From NCBI RefSeq assembly GCF_000003605.2, contig NW_003153295.1, positions 2,116 to 37,775 on the forward strand: a stretch of 35,660 bases of DNA, given 5' to 3'. The notes under the pieces were generated by a model. The model had not been told where the DNA came from and made no database searches. It was given only the letters and a program-made list of their open reading frames with translations. Below, one piece after another: positions 11,100-21,103 of this stretch. Source of the stretch: Saccoglossus kowalevskii. Taxonomy: Eukaryota > Hemichordata > Enteropneusta > Harrimaniidae. The position numbers and the translations under genes are program-made. Position 1 is the first letter of the stretch, and each line of letters begins with the position of its first letter.

Positions 11100-12000
11100 T
11101 ATTTACTTTATGCACAACCATTGGGATTAGAATTTTATCACCGTTTTCCATCTTCCAAGTTTCAGATCCATATAACAGCACTGTCAACACCAATGATTTG
11201 TAAAATTTGAGTTTTGTTGCGCTCTCATTATTCTCATTATGTTTGCCTTCTTGGAATTCATTTTCAGACGTTTAGCTTCAGTGACTAACCTGTCAGTTTT
11301 TTGCATTATGATGTTTTGTGGATGCTATCAGCGTTAAACCATCTACACACTTTATGTCATTTTATTTCTCTATCACCATTATGTACAGTTCTTCTCAATT
11401 GACCACTATGAGAAACAAAGAACGAGACATATTGCAGCCTTATTTTATACTCCTGTTTTGATATCAAACCCTTCCGATGTATCTCTTTGGTGTATCACTG
11501 CACATTTTAAGTCTTTATAAAAAGCTTTCACAAGACTAGTTACCTTTTCTGGTATACCATACATTCTCATTATTTTCTAAAGTGCATGGAATCGAATGTT
11601 TTTCGAAGTCAATGAAATTAATTCATGGTGTTGCCATTTGTTGACTCGTTCAATAATATTACGCAAAATGAATATTTGTTTAGTTGTGCCTCTTTTCTTT
11701 TTATCAACTCTTTATTCTGTCATATGCTCCTTTAATGAGGTTCATGGTCTGCCCCAAATTTTTAGGTTAACCAGTATGCGTTCGGCATCTGATTTCTGCA
11801 ATAATAACGTTTTTAAGAATGGGTTATCCGCCCATAACTCAACTCCGGCCCTGGAGGACCAGGAGGCTATACTTCGTCTGTCTTATACCTATCAACCTTT
11901 CCGCTTTGGGTGACCCTACCTGGAGTACAAAACTCCCGATGGCATAGCTGAAGCGCGCAAATACCCCACCAACGATAAGTGGACTTAAATAAACCTGTCT
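11100..12000 (-). mobile_element. Decayed non-LTR retrotransposon (LINE) remnant
   Basis: Read leftward, broken frames give in order RGTTKQIFILRNIIERVNKW and INFIDFEK (about 11690-11600), fragments matching the GIPEK ... QGCNMS part of the reverse transcriptase (11560-11430), then RLVTEAKRLKMNSKKANIMR and KSLVLTVLLYGSETWKM (about 11285-11145). These are signature blocks of reverse transcriptases of RTE/Jockey-like non-LTR elements, with the C-terminal LLYGSETW motif. Several frameshifts and stops make it non-functional. The stretch 11839-12000 (LLVLQGRS-type reading, with palindromic CTCCAGG motifs) looks like the 5' region of such elements and may belong to it. It ends about 140 bases before the putative first IgSF exon and points the opposite way. 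Confidence 0.8.
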
Positions 12001-12142
12001 CTGCAGACGACAGTCACATTGTGCAAATAAATAGCTGTATTGGGCCACTTTATTATTGTAATTTACACTACCAGCGAATGAATGTCAAAGTTCATGAACC
12101 CGGAAATTGCAATAGCAACATACACATTAATGTCAGATCACC

Positions 12143-12182
12143 ATGTTTACTACAAGTCTTGTTCTATTATCTGTCCTTACAA
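12143..12182 (+). CDS. Putative first coding exon: signal peptide of an IgSF protein
   Basis: An ATG in good context (caccATG) opens 13 codons plus one base, reading MFTTSLVLLSVLT, and then meets a strong donor, ACAA|GTAAGT. The peptide has a hydrophobic core (LVLLSVL) followed by small polar residues, as in a signal peptide that sends a protein to the secretory pathway. The exon ends in phase 1. Its last A joins GT of the exon at 20654 to give Ser, so the junction reads LTS-SVAVT, a plausible cleavage area. Pairing with the V-set exon is inferred from phase, strand and the absence of a competing leader; the intervening intron is 8.5 kb and full of repeats. An out-of-frame ATG at 12130 reads only a short peptide. 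I cannot see the transcription start. A different leader exon remains possible. Confidence 0.55.
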
Positions 12183-12490
12183 GTAAGTACATATTTCATT
12201 GCCTTCATGTGGGTATGAAACCATGACTTCAAACAGGTAGGTCCATATTGCACTGATTTTAATGGCAAGTAGTCTACACATAACTATTGATTGGTTTCAC
12301 CTATTATTGATTGTCATTCTGATAATAATATGTGTGTGGTAGTCGAAATCATGGCATTACTTTAACACAGTCGACAGTAATTTTGACTTCGACTCGGCAT
12401 AAACATTACTCATGTAAAACCAAGAGTCCAGTTAGTTGAACGTTTTTAAAGTGTTTTGTGCAATTGTAGTCCAGTCATTCTAGCAAAAAA

Positions 12491-12812
12491 GGGGGCCAAC
12501 CCGTCATAAATTGCAACAGAAATAATTTCTCCACAGTGCTTTTCGGAAAGGTATCTAGATTGACATACTAAAAGTCTAGGAAAATCTAGGCTTCCAAAAT
12601 TTACCTAATTTGCATATATTCAAAATCGCCGTTTTGCACATTTTTACAACAACTATTTGGACATATCTTTAATTCTAGATGAGGTATTACAAAATTTCAT
12701 GATGCTATGGTACTGTTTTGAGTCGGAGAAGGTACGATAGTGCCAAATGTGTTGGTTGGGTAGATGAACATTTGCATAAATCCAATATGGCCGCGATAAT
12801 ATAATTATTTAA
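12491..12812 (+). repeat. Left inverted arm of the 4.1 kb element
   Basis: Pairs with 16244-16582. A further related unit with CATAAATCCAACATGGCCGT lies just inside, near 12950. Confidence 0.8.
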
Positions 12813-13143
12813 TCTAACTTCTCTTCCGGCTTATCTTCTATGTGGCATAAGTAATAAGTTTAGGATGCTAGAATACAATTTTAAACAGAGTCGTACAGTA
12901 CAGAAAAGATTTAAATAAATGGTTTCCTGGGTAGACGGATGCTTCATCTGCATAAATCCAACATGGCCGTCACATCTAAAAGAAAAGCTAGAGGAATGAA
13001 ACACCTTGGTTGGATCTACAAATCTGCTATACTATATACATAATAGACCATTTAAACGTAAATTTTCAACTCTATAAACTATATTTTTGATTTAACAAAC
13101 TGTATTAAATAGTTATAATTCTGTCCAAAAGTTTATTGTTTGA

Positions 13144-13385
13144 TTAATGTAATTGATATTCGTCATCACTATCTTTATCAGATATCTGAACTACATTTGT
13201 GCATCCAGATCCTCGACATTGACAACAAACTGCAGAACATTCAAGCTTGTGCTTTCTGCAGGTACATCTGACTACAACAGTCTGTAGAGCAGTTGCATCT
13301 CAGTATCCTCCTAGTCAGTCATTACAGGAATGACAATCGGTTGTGGATTGCGTGCTGGGATTTGCTTCCTGATGAGATACCCGAT
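13144..13385 (-). pseudogene. C-terminal fragment of a CXC (tesmin/TSO1-like) domain protein
   Basis: Reading leftward from about 13385 gives QPIVIPVMTD, then in another frame RRILRCNCSTDCCSQ, and after a shift near 13270 RCTCRKHKLECSAVCCQC with GSGCTNV, ending in a TAA at 13144-13146. The pattern C-x-C-x(3)-C ... C-x-C-R-K-x-x-L-x-C-x(3)-C-x-x-C-x(3)-x-C-T-N is a CXC zinc-binding repeat. The 'PVMTD' followed by CXC arrangement is, in my knowledge, the C-terminus of a widespread invertebrate protein family that also contains the GCDTTSR motif, as seen in the broken ORF at 29.1-30.3 kb. Two or more frame changes make it non-functional. What lay upstream has been lost or displaced by the adjacent DIRS fragment. 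Confidence 0.7.
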
Positions 13386-13492
13386 TCGTGTATTTATTAT
13401 GACTTTATTGTCCATAAAGGTGACACACTCGTCCGACGCCTACCTGAGCCCAACGCCTACCTGAGGCGTGGGTAGTAAGACTGTTTTCCATG

Positions 13493-16243
13493 TCAAAAGT
13501 TTAAGTGGTGCTGATCGGAGAGACTCAAAGTCTCAGTCTGCTTAGAGTGGCCAACACAGCTGATAATTTNNNNNNNNNNNNNNNNNNNNNNNNNNNNNNN
13601 NNNNNNNNNNNNNNNNNNNNNNNNNNNNNNNNNNNNNNNNNNNNNNNNNNNNNNNNNNNNNNNNNNNNNNNNNNNNNNNNNNNNNNNNNNNNNNNNNNNN
13701 NNNNNNNNNNNNNNNNNNNNNNNNNNNNNNNNNNNNNNNNNNNNNNNNNNNNNNNNNNNNNNNNNNNNNNNNNNNNNNNNNNNNNNNNNNNNNNNNNNNN
13801 NNNNNNNNNNNNNNNNNNNNNNNNNNNNNNNNNNNNNNNNNNNNNNNNNNNNNNNNNNNNNNNNNNNNNNNNNNNNNNNNNNNNNNNNNNNNNNNNNNNN
13901 NNNNNNNNNNNNNNNNNNNNNNNNNNNNNNCCGGAAGTCCGGAAGCACCTCTGGTGTTTCGACTAACATTTTCAACAGTAGTGGAAACCAGTCCTTGCTT
14001 GGCCCTTTAGGCGCCACCCACGTCGAAGTGCAGATGTGCTCATGTCAAAGTTTCCCCAGTACCCGGTGAATAGCAGGGAGGGAGGTAAGGTAGGTCTACA
14101 GGATTTGACAAAGTGTCCCTGGCCCAGGCTCTTGGAGTCGGAAGGAGTGTCATGTACATCAGGAGCTTGGTGTTCCGGGGTGTGGTGAGAAGGTCAAACC
14201 TTGGGCCGTCCCAACTCCCAAACAGTTTTGAGGTTACCATTGGGTATCCACCACTCCGCGTTCTGGAGACGGAGCCGCCACGAGAGGGCGTCCACTTGAC
14301 TGTTTCGCGCCCCTGGAAGTTGGTGTGCGGCTAGTTCCACATTGTATTCCAGGTACAAAAGGAGAATTTGCTTTGCTAGGCGATTGGAATCTGGCCCCCT
14401 CCTTGTAGCTATAGAAGACCATTGCTGTGTTGACCGTGTGAAGCAACTATGGGTAGAAAGTGAAGTAGTGCTGAGCACACTTCTTTCAGTTCGAGCCATT
14501 TGATATGGCAGTCGTGAATCTAACGCAGGGGCCATATTTTCCATTGGGCTTGTTCGTCCAATAGGTGCGCTCCCCAACATGTGAGGGAGGCATCCGTTTC
14601 CAGAGTCATAACTGTGGTAAGTGGGTCCAAGAGAACCCCCTGTCTGAGGTTGGCAATTGCAAAACACTAGCGTTTGGTTTGAGAGTGGTACTCGCCTCTC
14701 CAGTGCCAGTAAGAAAACCTGGTGTGGCAACAAAAGTGAGCAGTAACATGCAGCTAACATCATTCCGATGATTCGCATTAGTTCTCAGAGGGACACAGAG
14801 GGAATGCTGACTAGGCATTCGGCTAGGTCGTTTAGGCAACGGGCCTGTGGCGACCATACCAAGCTCACCTTTGTGTCAAACTCCCTGGCCAGGAGCACCA
14901 AATGTTGTTTTGGCTGAGGTTGGACTTGCTCGATTTACTAGGAAGCACAACTGGTCTAGAGCATCTGGTATTAGCCCTACTGTTTGACTAACCTTCACTT
15001 GTTGGGTTGTGTAGCAGCCAGTCCAGTCCAGAACGGAACGGGGCACAGCCAACTGTAGTCACAGTTGTAGTATTTGGAACCACCAATACTTGCAAGTAGA
15101 ATCCCAGACTTAATGTGGGGTCCCCTATCCTGTGTATAGCGCCCTTTGTACGCAAAGTATCTACCTCCTGTCTGATTGCTCCTGCTTTGTGGGGGGGGGG
15201 GTGGAGATTTGTAACCGTTTATCGCCACCTGGAGAGTCAAGGGATCTGTTATGCGCTGCCTCTGATCTGGAATACATCGGCGCAATCAGTGCGACAGAAA
15301 TGTGTGGGTCCGGCAGTTCCACATCGGGGTGATCTCTCTCTGCCGAGGTGAGACCCTGCATGGCCTGTAGAAGTCGATAGGCTTGTTAGCTACTGCCAAA
15401 CATGTGCCCACCCTCCTGTCGCAAGCTGAAGCATCAAACCTACTTCTCCTGCGAGCTTGGTAGGCGACCACTGAGGAAGCCACTACCTGGTTTCTTCTTC
15501 CTTGGGGCGCATCGCCACTCTTCCCTCCCCGGAAGTGGCAGCACGCTTTCCTTCTGGCTATTTCTGGCCAGTGGATGCGAACTTTGGTCGTCACATTTTT
15601 TCAGCTTGTTGTCCTTACCGCTTGCCCTTGGCAGAAGCCAAACTGGCTCGAGGGTCTCACCTGTACCAACTGGTCAGTGGGATCCCAAAGCACCGAGACT
15701 GCTCCTTCAATCCTCAAAAAAGAAGAGGGTGGGGGAGATCCAGCCTGTGTAACTGAGGCGGTGGTGCACCCAGTGAAAACAGCCAAAACGGCATTCCGCT
15801 GTACAGAGGCAGCCCCTGCCACAAGAGCCAGATGACACTGTGAGCTATCCCACTTAGCCACGAGGTGTCCCACCAATGGCTGTGTCTGCTGGTCTAGGAG
15901 GCTGGTGTGTTCCGCCATTGAGACTTCATGGTGGTGGCGACGCAAAACAATTTGTTCCAGTGGGCTGGCCACAACTCGAAGTTGCATGAATTGTTTCCGA
16001 CTAACTGCCCGAAATATTTCATAAACACGCCCCCCCCCCTCCCACCTAACCAAAAAAATCGTAGTACCAGGTTCGGGATAGAAACCAAAGGATTCGATCA
16101 GGCACGAGATTTGACTCCAGACTCTGCTGGCTCTGTGTGGGGGTGGGTGGGGGCTGAACATGGGGTCAATAGGATCGATGATCCCCCGGCACCCCGCGGT
16201 GTGGCTCACGGAGTCATTACGAGGCACAGACTCCGAGGTTGCT
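13493..16243 (-). mobile_element. DIRS-type (tyrosine-recombinase) retrotransposon fragment, decayed and gapped
   Basis: Minus-strand frames in order: a possible gag-like portion (16230-15600, including HLVAKWDSSQCHLALVAG); an Arg-rich stretch (15590-15400); reverse transcriptase start EVDTLRTKGAIHRI ... SLGFYLQVLVVPN (about 15250-15060), after which the catalytic palm is missing; the post-palm region (about 14990-14640); RNase H with LETDASLTCWGAHLLDEQAQ (about 14620-14550) and HQLPGARNSQVDALS (about 14310); then KVDLLTTPRNTKLLMYM and VAPKGPSKDWFPLLLKMLVE (about 14210-13950), conserved blocks after RNase H in DIRS/Ngaro-like elements. Frameshifts, stops and the N-gap mean it is not active. 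No tyrosine recombinase could be seen. It is clearly GC-richer than the surrounding intron, suggesting a different origin or age. Confidence 0.8.
13570..13930. other. Assembly gap (361 N)
   Basis: A run of N interrupts the DIRS fragment after the WFPLLL block. The frame on the other side of the gap is not recognisable as the continuation. Confidence 1.
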
Positions 16244-16582
16244 CATTTAAATGATACTATTTTGACAGCCATATTGGATTTATGAAAATGGTTGTTATTC
16301 AATCAAATGTTTCACAATCACATACACTCACACCAAACACACACCAAACCATATCGCAGCAACTTGAATATCTAAAAAATGTCATCTAGAATTAAAGAAA
16401 TGTCCAATAGTCATATTTTCCATGATGTAAAAATGCACCAAATAGCCATTTTGAATATATGCAAATTATGTATATTTCGGAAGCCTAGATTTTCCTAGAC
16501 TTTTAGTATGTCAATCTAGGCACCTCCTCAGAATGTATTGTGTAGAAATTATTTCTGTTGCAATTTGCGATGGGTCAAACCA
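16244..16582 (-). repeat. Right inverted arm of the 4.1 kb element
   Basis: Reverse-complement partner of 12491-12812, best conserved at 16450-16530. DIRS-type sequence begins immediately on its inner side. Confidence 0.8.
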
Positions 16583-18379
16583 TAAATTGAATGGACTATT
16601 CGAAGAGAGTTATATAAATAGCATATTAAAAAAAAATATTTTGAAATTTTGTAGGAAGATTTGAAAAGAATTAAAAATTGTGACTTAAAAGCGGAATTCG
16701 TTATTCAACATATTGTTTTTGCTATGTTCATGTCTGCAAATTCTTGAGCATACAAGCTCAACATTAACTAATTAACTAACTTGGTTTACAACAAAGTATT
16801 CAATGCATATAATTTATTTGTATTAAGATGTACACTCATTGAGTGATTCATTAATTATTTCTTTTATTTGTTGTTTATTCAAGATATTTTTTTCAAGTTT
16901 CTGTTATACAGATATTAGTCTTATAGTGGAATCTTTCATGAAATAATCCAAAAGATGTTCATATGGTTTAGTGTAACATATTTAACGTATATTATATTTT
17001 GCCATTTTAAAATTTACTCAAGGACTAGACATAATATGCCATCGGTTATGACTATATTTGAGCTTAACTAATTAATTATGCTGCGGATATAATTGCACAA
17101 TCCTATGTGATATTATAGATTTGTCATTTTTTAAAGGGACATTACTCAAATCCAATGTGCCACTAGTAAACGGAGGCCGATTGCCGTGTTACAGTCAAAA
17201 TTGTTGTGTATTTCAACCAATAGAAACTAGTTATATGGGATTGTGGATTTGAAAAAGGAACACATTCTAAACAGTCAATAAAAGTTATTTTACTGCAGAC
17301 CGAGTGGTTGCAGGACACAGGGTTCACATTGCTTCTATTCATGAACAACTCAATATGCTTTCTGTTTACTAAGACAAACGATTATACATAACGAATGTCG
17401 ATAGAAAAGCAGACTAAGGAGTCATCAACTGGCTAAAAGAGGATTCGAATCTAACTTGTCTGGCTGTATTTCATTCGTTACCGATGTGATGGGTTAATTA
17501 TCGTGTTAAATTTTCATCTGAGGTACCAGGGTTCGTTACGTTCGCTACCTTTTCGACCCAACAAAACACACGGAGAATGGAATCGTGTCAACTTCTCATC
17601 TCAACTGCCAGAGACTCCTTTATTTGCCTTTCCAAAACAATCGCACCTTACATGGAAGTTCAAGAGCTCGAGACGTGGCCTCCACACATTCTACTCATAT
17701 AGCCAATCAGACACAATATTTAACACGCCATGATATATATTTGATTAATTGCCCCCCAAATTGGGAAATGACTTCTACATTGAAACCGTTAGTTTATACT
17801 CATGGGCGCCACGAGGTCTAAAATAACATTCCATAGTTGACATTTATATCCGCCATTTGTTCCACTCACTGAGTCAAGTTCCGTCCAGGACCTTGTATAA
17901 GCTTAAATGTTGACAGCTTATGGAAATGTGTTGATCCACTAGAACTCAACTATCCAGTAATATCAGTGACCTATCTTTAGACAAATAGAAATAAATCTTG
18001 ACCCCTATATCATAGATAGTGTATTTTGGCCACTTGAATGGGTCAGTCACCAGGTGTTTACATGGTAAATATAGTCATCAGACTGTAATTTTCGTGTCTT
18101 TTTACATGTAATCTCATTCTTTTAAAAATTGTTTCCAGTGGGCAAAAATTGCAAATAGCCGTAATCCAATATTTTACACCCGCATAACTTCTAGTTTAAC
18201 ATTCAGTACTATAAATATCAATACATTTACTCCTTCAGTAAACATTCATTTGTTCTAAATACGTGTTATAAATATGCAAATAATGTACATAAATAGAGCC
18301 GATAATGGACATGTATAATTGTATGAATAATCAACATTATAAAGCTTGTAACAAACTATTTGCTTCTTTGAATCATTAG

Positions 18380-18447
18380 ACCTTCTCTACTGTGGTTTAC
18401 AGCGCCCTCGTATTATACCTTCTCTACCGGAGTTTACAGCGCCCTCG
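18380..18447 (+). repeat. Two tandem copies of a 37-bp unit ending CAGCGCCCTCG
   Basis: ACCTTCTCTAC ... GTTTACAGCGCCCTCG occurs at 18380 and again at 18417. GCGCCCTCGTAGAGC near 8619 is a related short motif. Confidence 0.85.
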
Positions 18448-19183
18448 ACGGCAAAATGTCATTTTCCGGTTACTGTTACTATCACATTCAATTTAGTTAA
18501 TCTGTATCGCAATGAATTATGTGACATATTTGAGAACACTAAAACGTACACAGTCTATGTTCAGCGTTTATGAGTTTGTTTTGGGTTTTTCAGAACACAT
18601 ACCTGTGCATTGATGTACAAATAGACAGAAGCGGTTCATACATTCTAGAGAAAACATCTTTCACTGCAATAGTGTGTTTGTTGCTTTGTAAATAATGTGC
18701 GCTCGTCTCGTTATACCACTTCGCTGATATTGATTTTTTTAATAGTTTTACTGATGTGTTTATTTCCGGCGTTTCAATGGAAATCTCTATTTTTTAGCGA
18801 AAAAGTTTATCATTTCTGACAACACATGTTATTGTCGATTTCTTCACGAAAATTATCCAGAATGGGTCTATGTATTTTTTTTTTACATTTCGGGAAAATA
18901 CCATTAATTATGTATTTTTACCAAATACTTATGTCATTTTATGTAATAAAATGATATTTTCGTCTTTTTCTTGAAAACTGTCAGCCTTGGGTGGGTTGGC
19001 CTTTTAAGATTTGTTTGTTTTTGTGACAATATCATTAAATCTTATTAACTGTCCGATTGTTTTGATATTTTATATGTACATTAATCACTGTCAGATTGGT
19101 TTGATTTGTTTTCGATCAGATTAATTCTTATTCTAGTGAATGCCAGTATTCTTTTTATCATCAAGCTGATTGATTTAAAATTA

Positions 19184-19208
19184 TTATATATATATATATA
19201 TATATATG
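19184..19208. repeat. (AT)n microsatellite
   Basis: About 12 AT dinucleotides in a row. Confidence 0.95.
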
Positions 19209-20653
19209 AAGTTTTTGGAATTGGTAAATTGGTACCGAGAACAGGCATATAATTTTCACCCAATTTATTTTAACCCATAAACTTAAACCACACTTAACAT
19301 AAATGTCACAACATACTTCTTCAATCTCATTTATAAATTATGGCTTTGGGTGTTTAAAATGAAAGATGGTAACCAGGTTTAGATATACGAACGACACTTG
19401 AGCATGATACATTGATTCGTGGTGCTCTGCAAAATCACTCACCACGACAATCAGAATGCATGGGAAAAAGTATTTTCAACGTACACAACCTTGATTATAT
19501 AAAGGATGCAATGTTTTTGTTGGTTTGCTGACATTTAAGCATAACTTTGGATTAAAAAGATTGCTTCTTTCAAACAGTCGTTATGATTACTGAGAATGTC
19601 TGTAAATCCTGGATGTGTGTTCAGTCTCTAGGTGTATTTGAATGATGTTAATGGTATAAGTGATATGTTCTTATCGATTGTTGTCACAATACAATACAAT
19701 ACAAGATGATTGACTTGCAACCATAGACATTATGACAATCCCAAATCATAGTATATTGTGTGATAGATGACCGAATAAAACACATCCCTGTCTATCTAAA
19801 AGTATGTATGCTCTCGCAGTCTGGCATATATATCCCACAATGAATTATTATTCGGAATTATGTTCGACATTTCACCAACACAGACATTAGAGACTCGCAC
19901 CAGTTAAATTGTCTGGCAGTCAAAGTCATTAGATTAGTGTAGAACTGGTACATGTGAACTTGATTAACAAGCAGCTTGTAAATACAGACATTCCATTTTT
20001 TATATATTGATCAGTGTTCGAGAGCAGAGGGGCTGTGACATTCTGATTGTTTTTTTTTTATTTTATCCTTTTTTGAATGACGAATCAGCATTTTTTGGTT
20101 TTTGTAAGCATTTTCTTTGATTTTGCTAACTACATGTGCCATTTTGTGTACATGTTATCAATATATGGGGTACTTTAACGTATTATTCAATAATTTCAGT
20201 GTTTAATATTAACTACAACTGCTTGTTTTACCGTATGAAACAGTGCTGGCATTAATTAGGGCTAAACCGATCAGCAAAATAGGGATAGATGTGCAGTCAT
20301 GATTTCTAGACATCCAAATAATCTAATCAGGCTGATTGGGAGATTTATTGTTATATTATCATTAAGTTCTATATCATTCAACTTAAATTACTAGCATGGA
20401 TAATTTCAATACATGTATCTGTGTTGCTGCATATGGTGCAAACTCTACATTACACATGCTTTTGAATTACTCTAAATTGTTTCAGTAATAAATAATTATG
20501 AGTAACTTCTATATCATTTTCTACATTCTAAAAAAGTGATTAATATCAAATGATATCCACGCCCTATAATATGATTAGCCCACCCTTACATATACAGTGC
20601 AAGTCATGTATATAGTTAATATGTTCTAATTATTAGTGATTTTTCATGTACAG

Positions 20654-20980
20654 GTTCTGTTGCAGTGACTGTTACTCTACCAGCAGCACTAACTACGATT
20701 GAGACTACAACGACAGTCCTGGAATGTACATTCACTTCAACTGGTAGTGATATAGAGATTACATGGTATAAAGGGGGTAGTGTAGCTACAGGTACTATAG
20801 TTATACAAGCTGGAGGTGGACACGTTTTTCCACGTCCTGGATTCACAAGACATGGAATTCAAGACCAATCTAGTTTAGTTATAACTGACACACAGTTGAG
20901 CGATGCTGGCACATATTGGTGTGAAGTATACGCTGGTGGTGATGGTGCTGATGCGAAATCTATCTCATTAACTGTAACAG
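20654..20980 (+). CDS. IgSF gene, V-set immunoglobulin domain exon
   Basis: This 327-base exon (109 codons, phase 1-1) has acceptor TGTACAG| and donor ACAG|GTTTGT. It encodes one complete V-type Ig domain. By exon residue, the B-strand Cys is at 25 (LEC), the core Trp at 38 (ITWYK) and the F-strand Cys at 90 within DAGTYWCEV, the classic D-x-G-x-Y-x-C signature. The 65 residues between the cysteines fit a V-set domain with C' and C'' strands. The domain would be extracellular and the first after the leader, the position where V domains usually bind ligand in receptors and adhesion proteins. The donor is weaker than the GTAAGT donors of the other exons. The fold is clear; the ligand and family are not known to me. 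Confidence 0.92.
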
Positions 20981-21103
20981 GTTTGTATTCTCTGTGAATA
21001 TATAAATATTATATCTGGGTATCATTCACATAAAAATATATTATGTAATTATAATATTAATTCAATAAAATTACCAGTGGAACGTGCTTAGTATAGGTTA
21101 AAA

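Larger units (their letters stand above)
12491..16582. mobile_element. Element with long imperfect inverted arms, containing a CXC gene fragment and a nested DIRS fragment
   Basis: The left arm (12491 to about 12812) is matched by the reverse complement of about 16244-16582. Shared blocks in order: AATTGCAACAGAAATAATTT, CTAGATTGACATACTAAAAG, TCTAGGAAAATCTAGGCTTC, TTTGCATATATTCAAAAT, TCTTTAATTCTAGATGA and CATAAATCCAATATGGC. Each arm also contains internal repeats about 165-180 bp apart based on TTGCATA-T-CAAAATGGCCG. Between the arms are a minus-strand CXC-domain C-terminus next to the left arm and a GC-rich DIRS fragment against the right arm. The structure suggests a DNA transposon later hit by a retrotransposon. 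No target-site duplication is evident. Confidence 0.75.
12183..20653 (+). other. Putative intron 1 of the IgSF gene (8471 bases)
   Basis: The interval runs from GTAAGT to TGTACAG. Its 5' half holds an inverted-arm element with a nested DIRS fragment and an assembly gap (about 12.5-16.6 kb). From 16.6 to 20.6 kb it is AT-rich and I see no coding exon. This part contains a short 37-bp duplication at 18380-18447, an (AT)n run at 19184-19208 and short ORFs with no recognisable domain. Confidence 0.55.
16583..20653. other. 3' part of intron 1, no exon recognised
   Basis: AT-rich. Overlapping open frames at 17503-17821 show no domain. GATTCGAATC near 17443 resembles a tRNA T-loop, but no cloverleaf can be built. 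Simple repeats are listed separately. Confidence 0.45.

Noticed and set aside
13493-14017. Long open frames on both strands across 13.5-14.0 kb
   Set aside because: They are open only because of the 361-base N gap; only the WFPLLL end is informative.
15402-16254. Several plus-strand open frames over 15.4-16.25 kb
   Set aside because: They are antisense shadows of the GC-rich DIRS fragment.
17400-17470. tRNA-like T-arm (GATTCGAATC)
   Set aside because: No D-arm, anticodon arm or acceptor pairing could be placed around it.
20616-20846. Minus-strand 76-residue frame opposite the V-set exon
   Set aside because: Antisense shadow of a well-supported exon.
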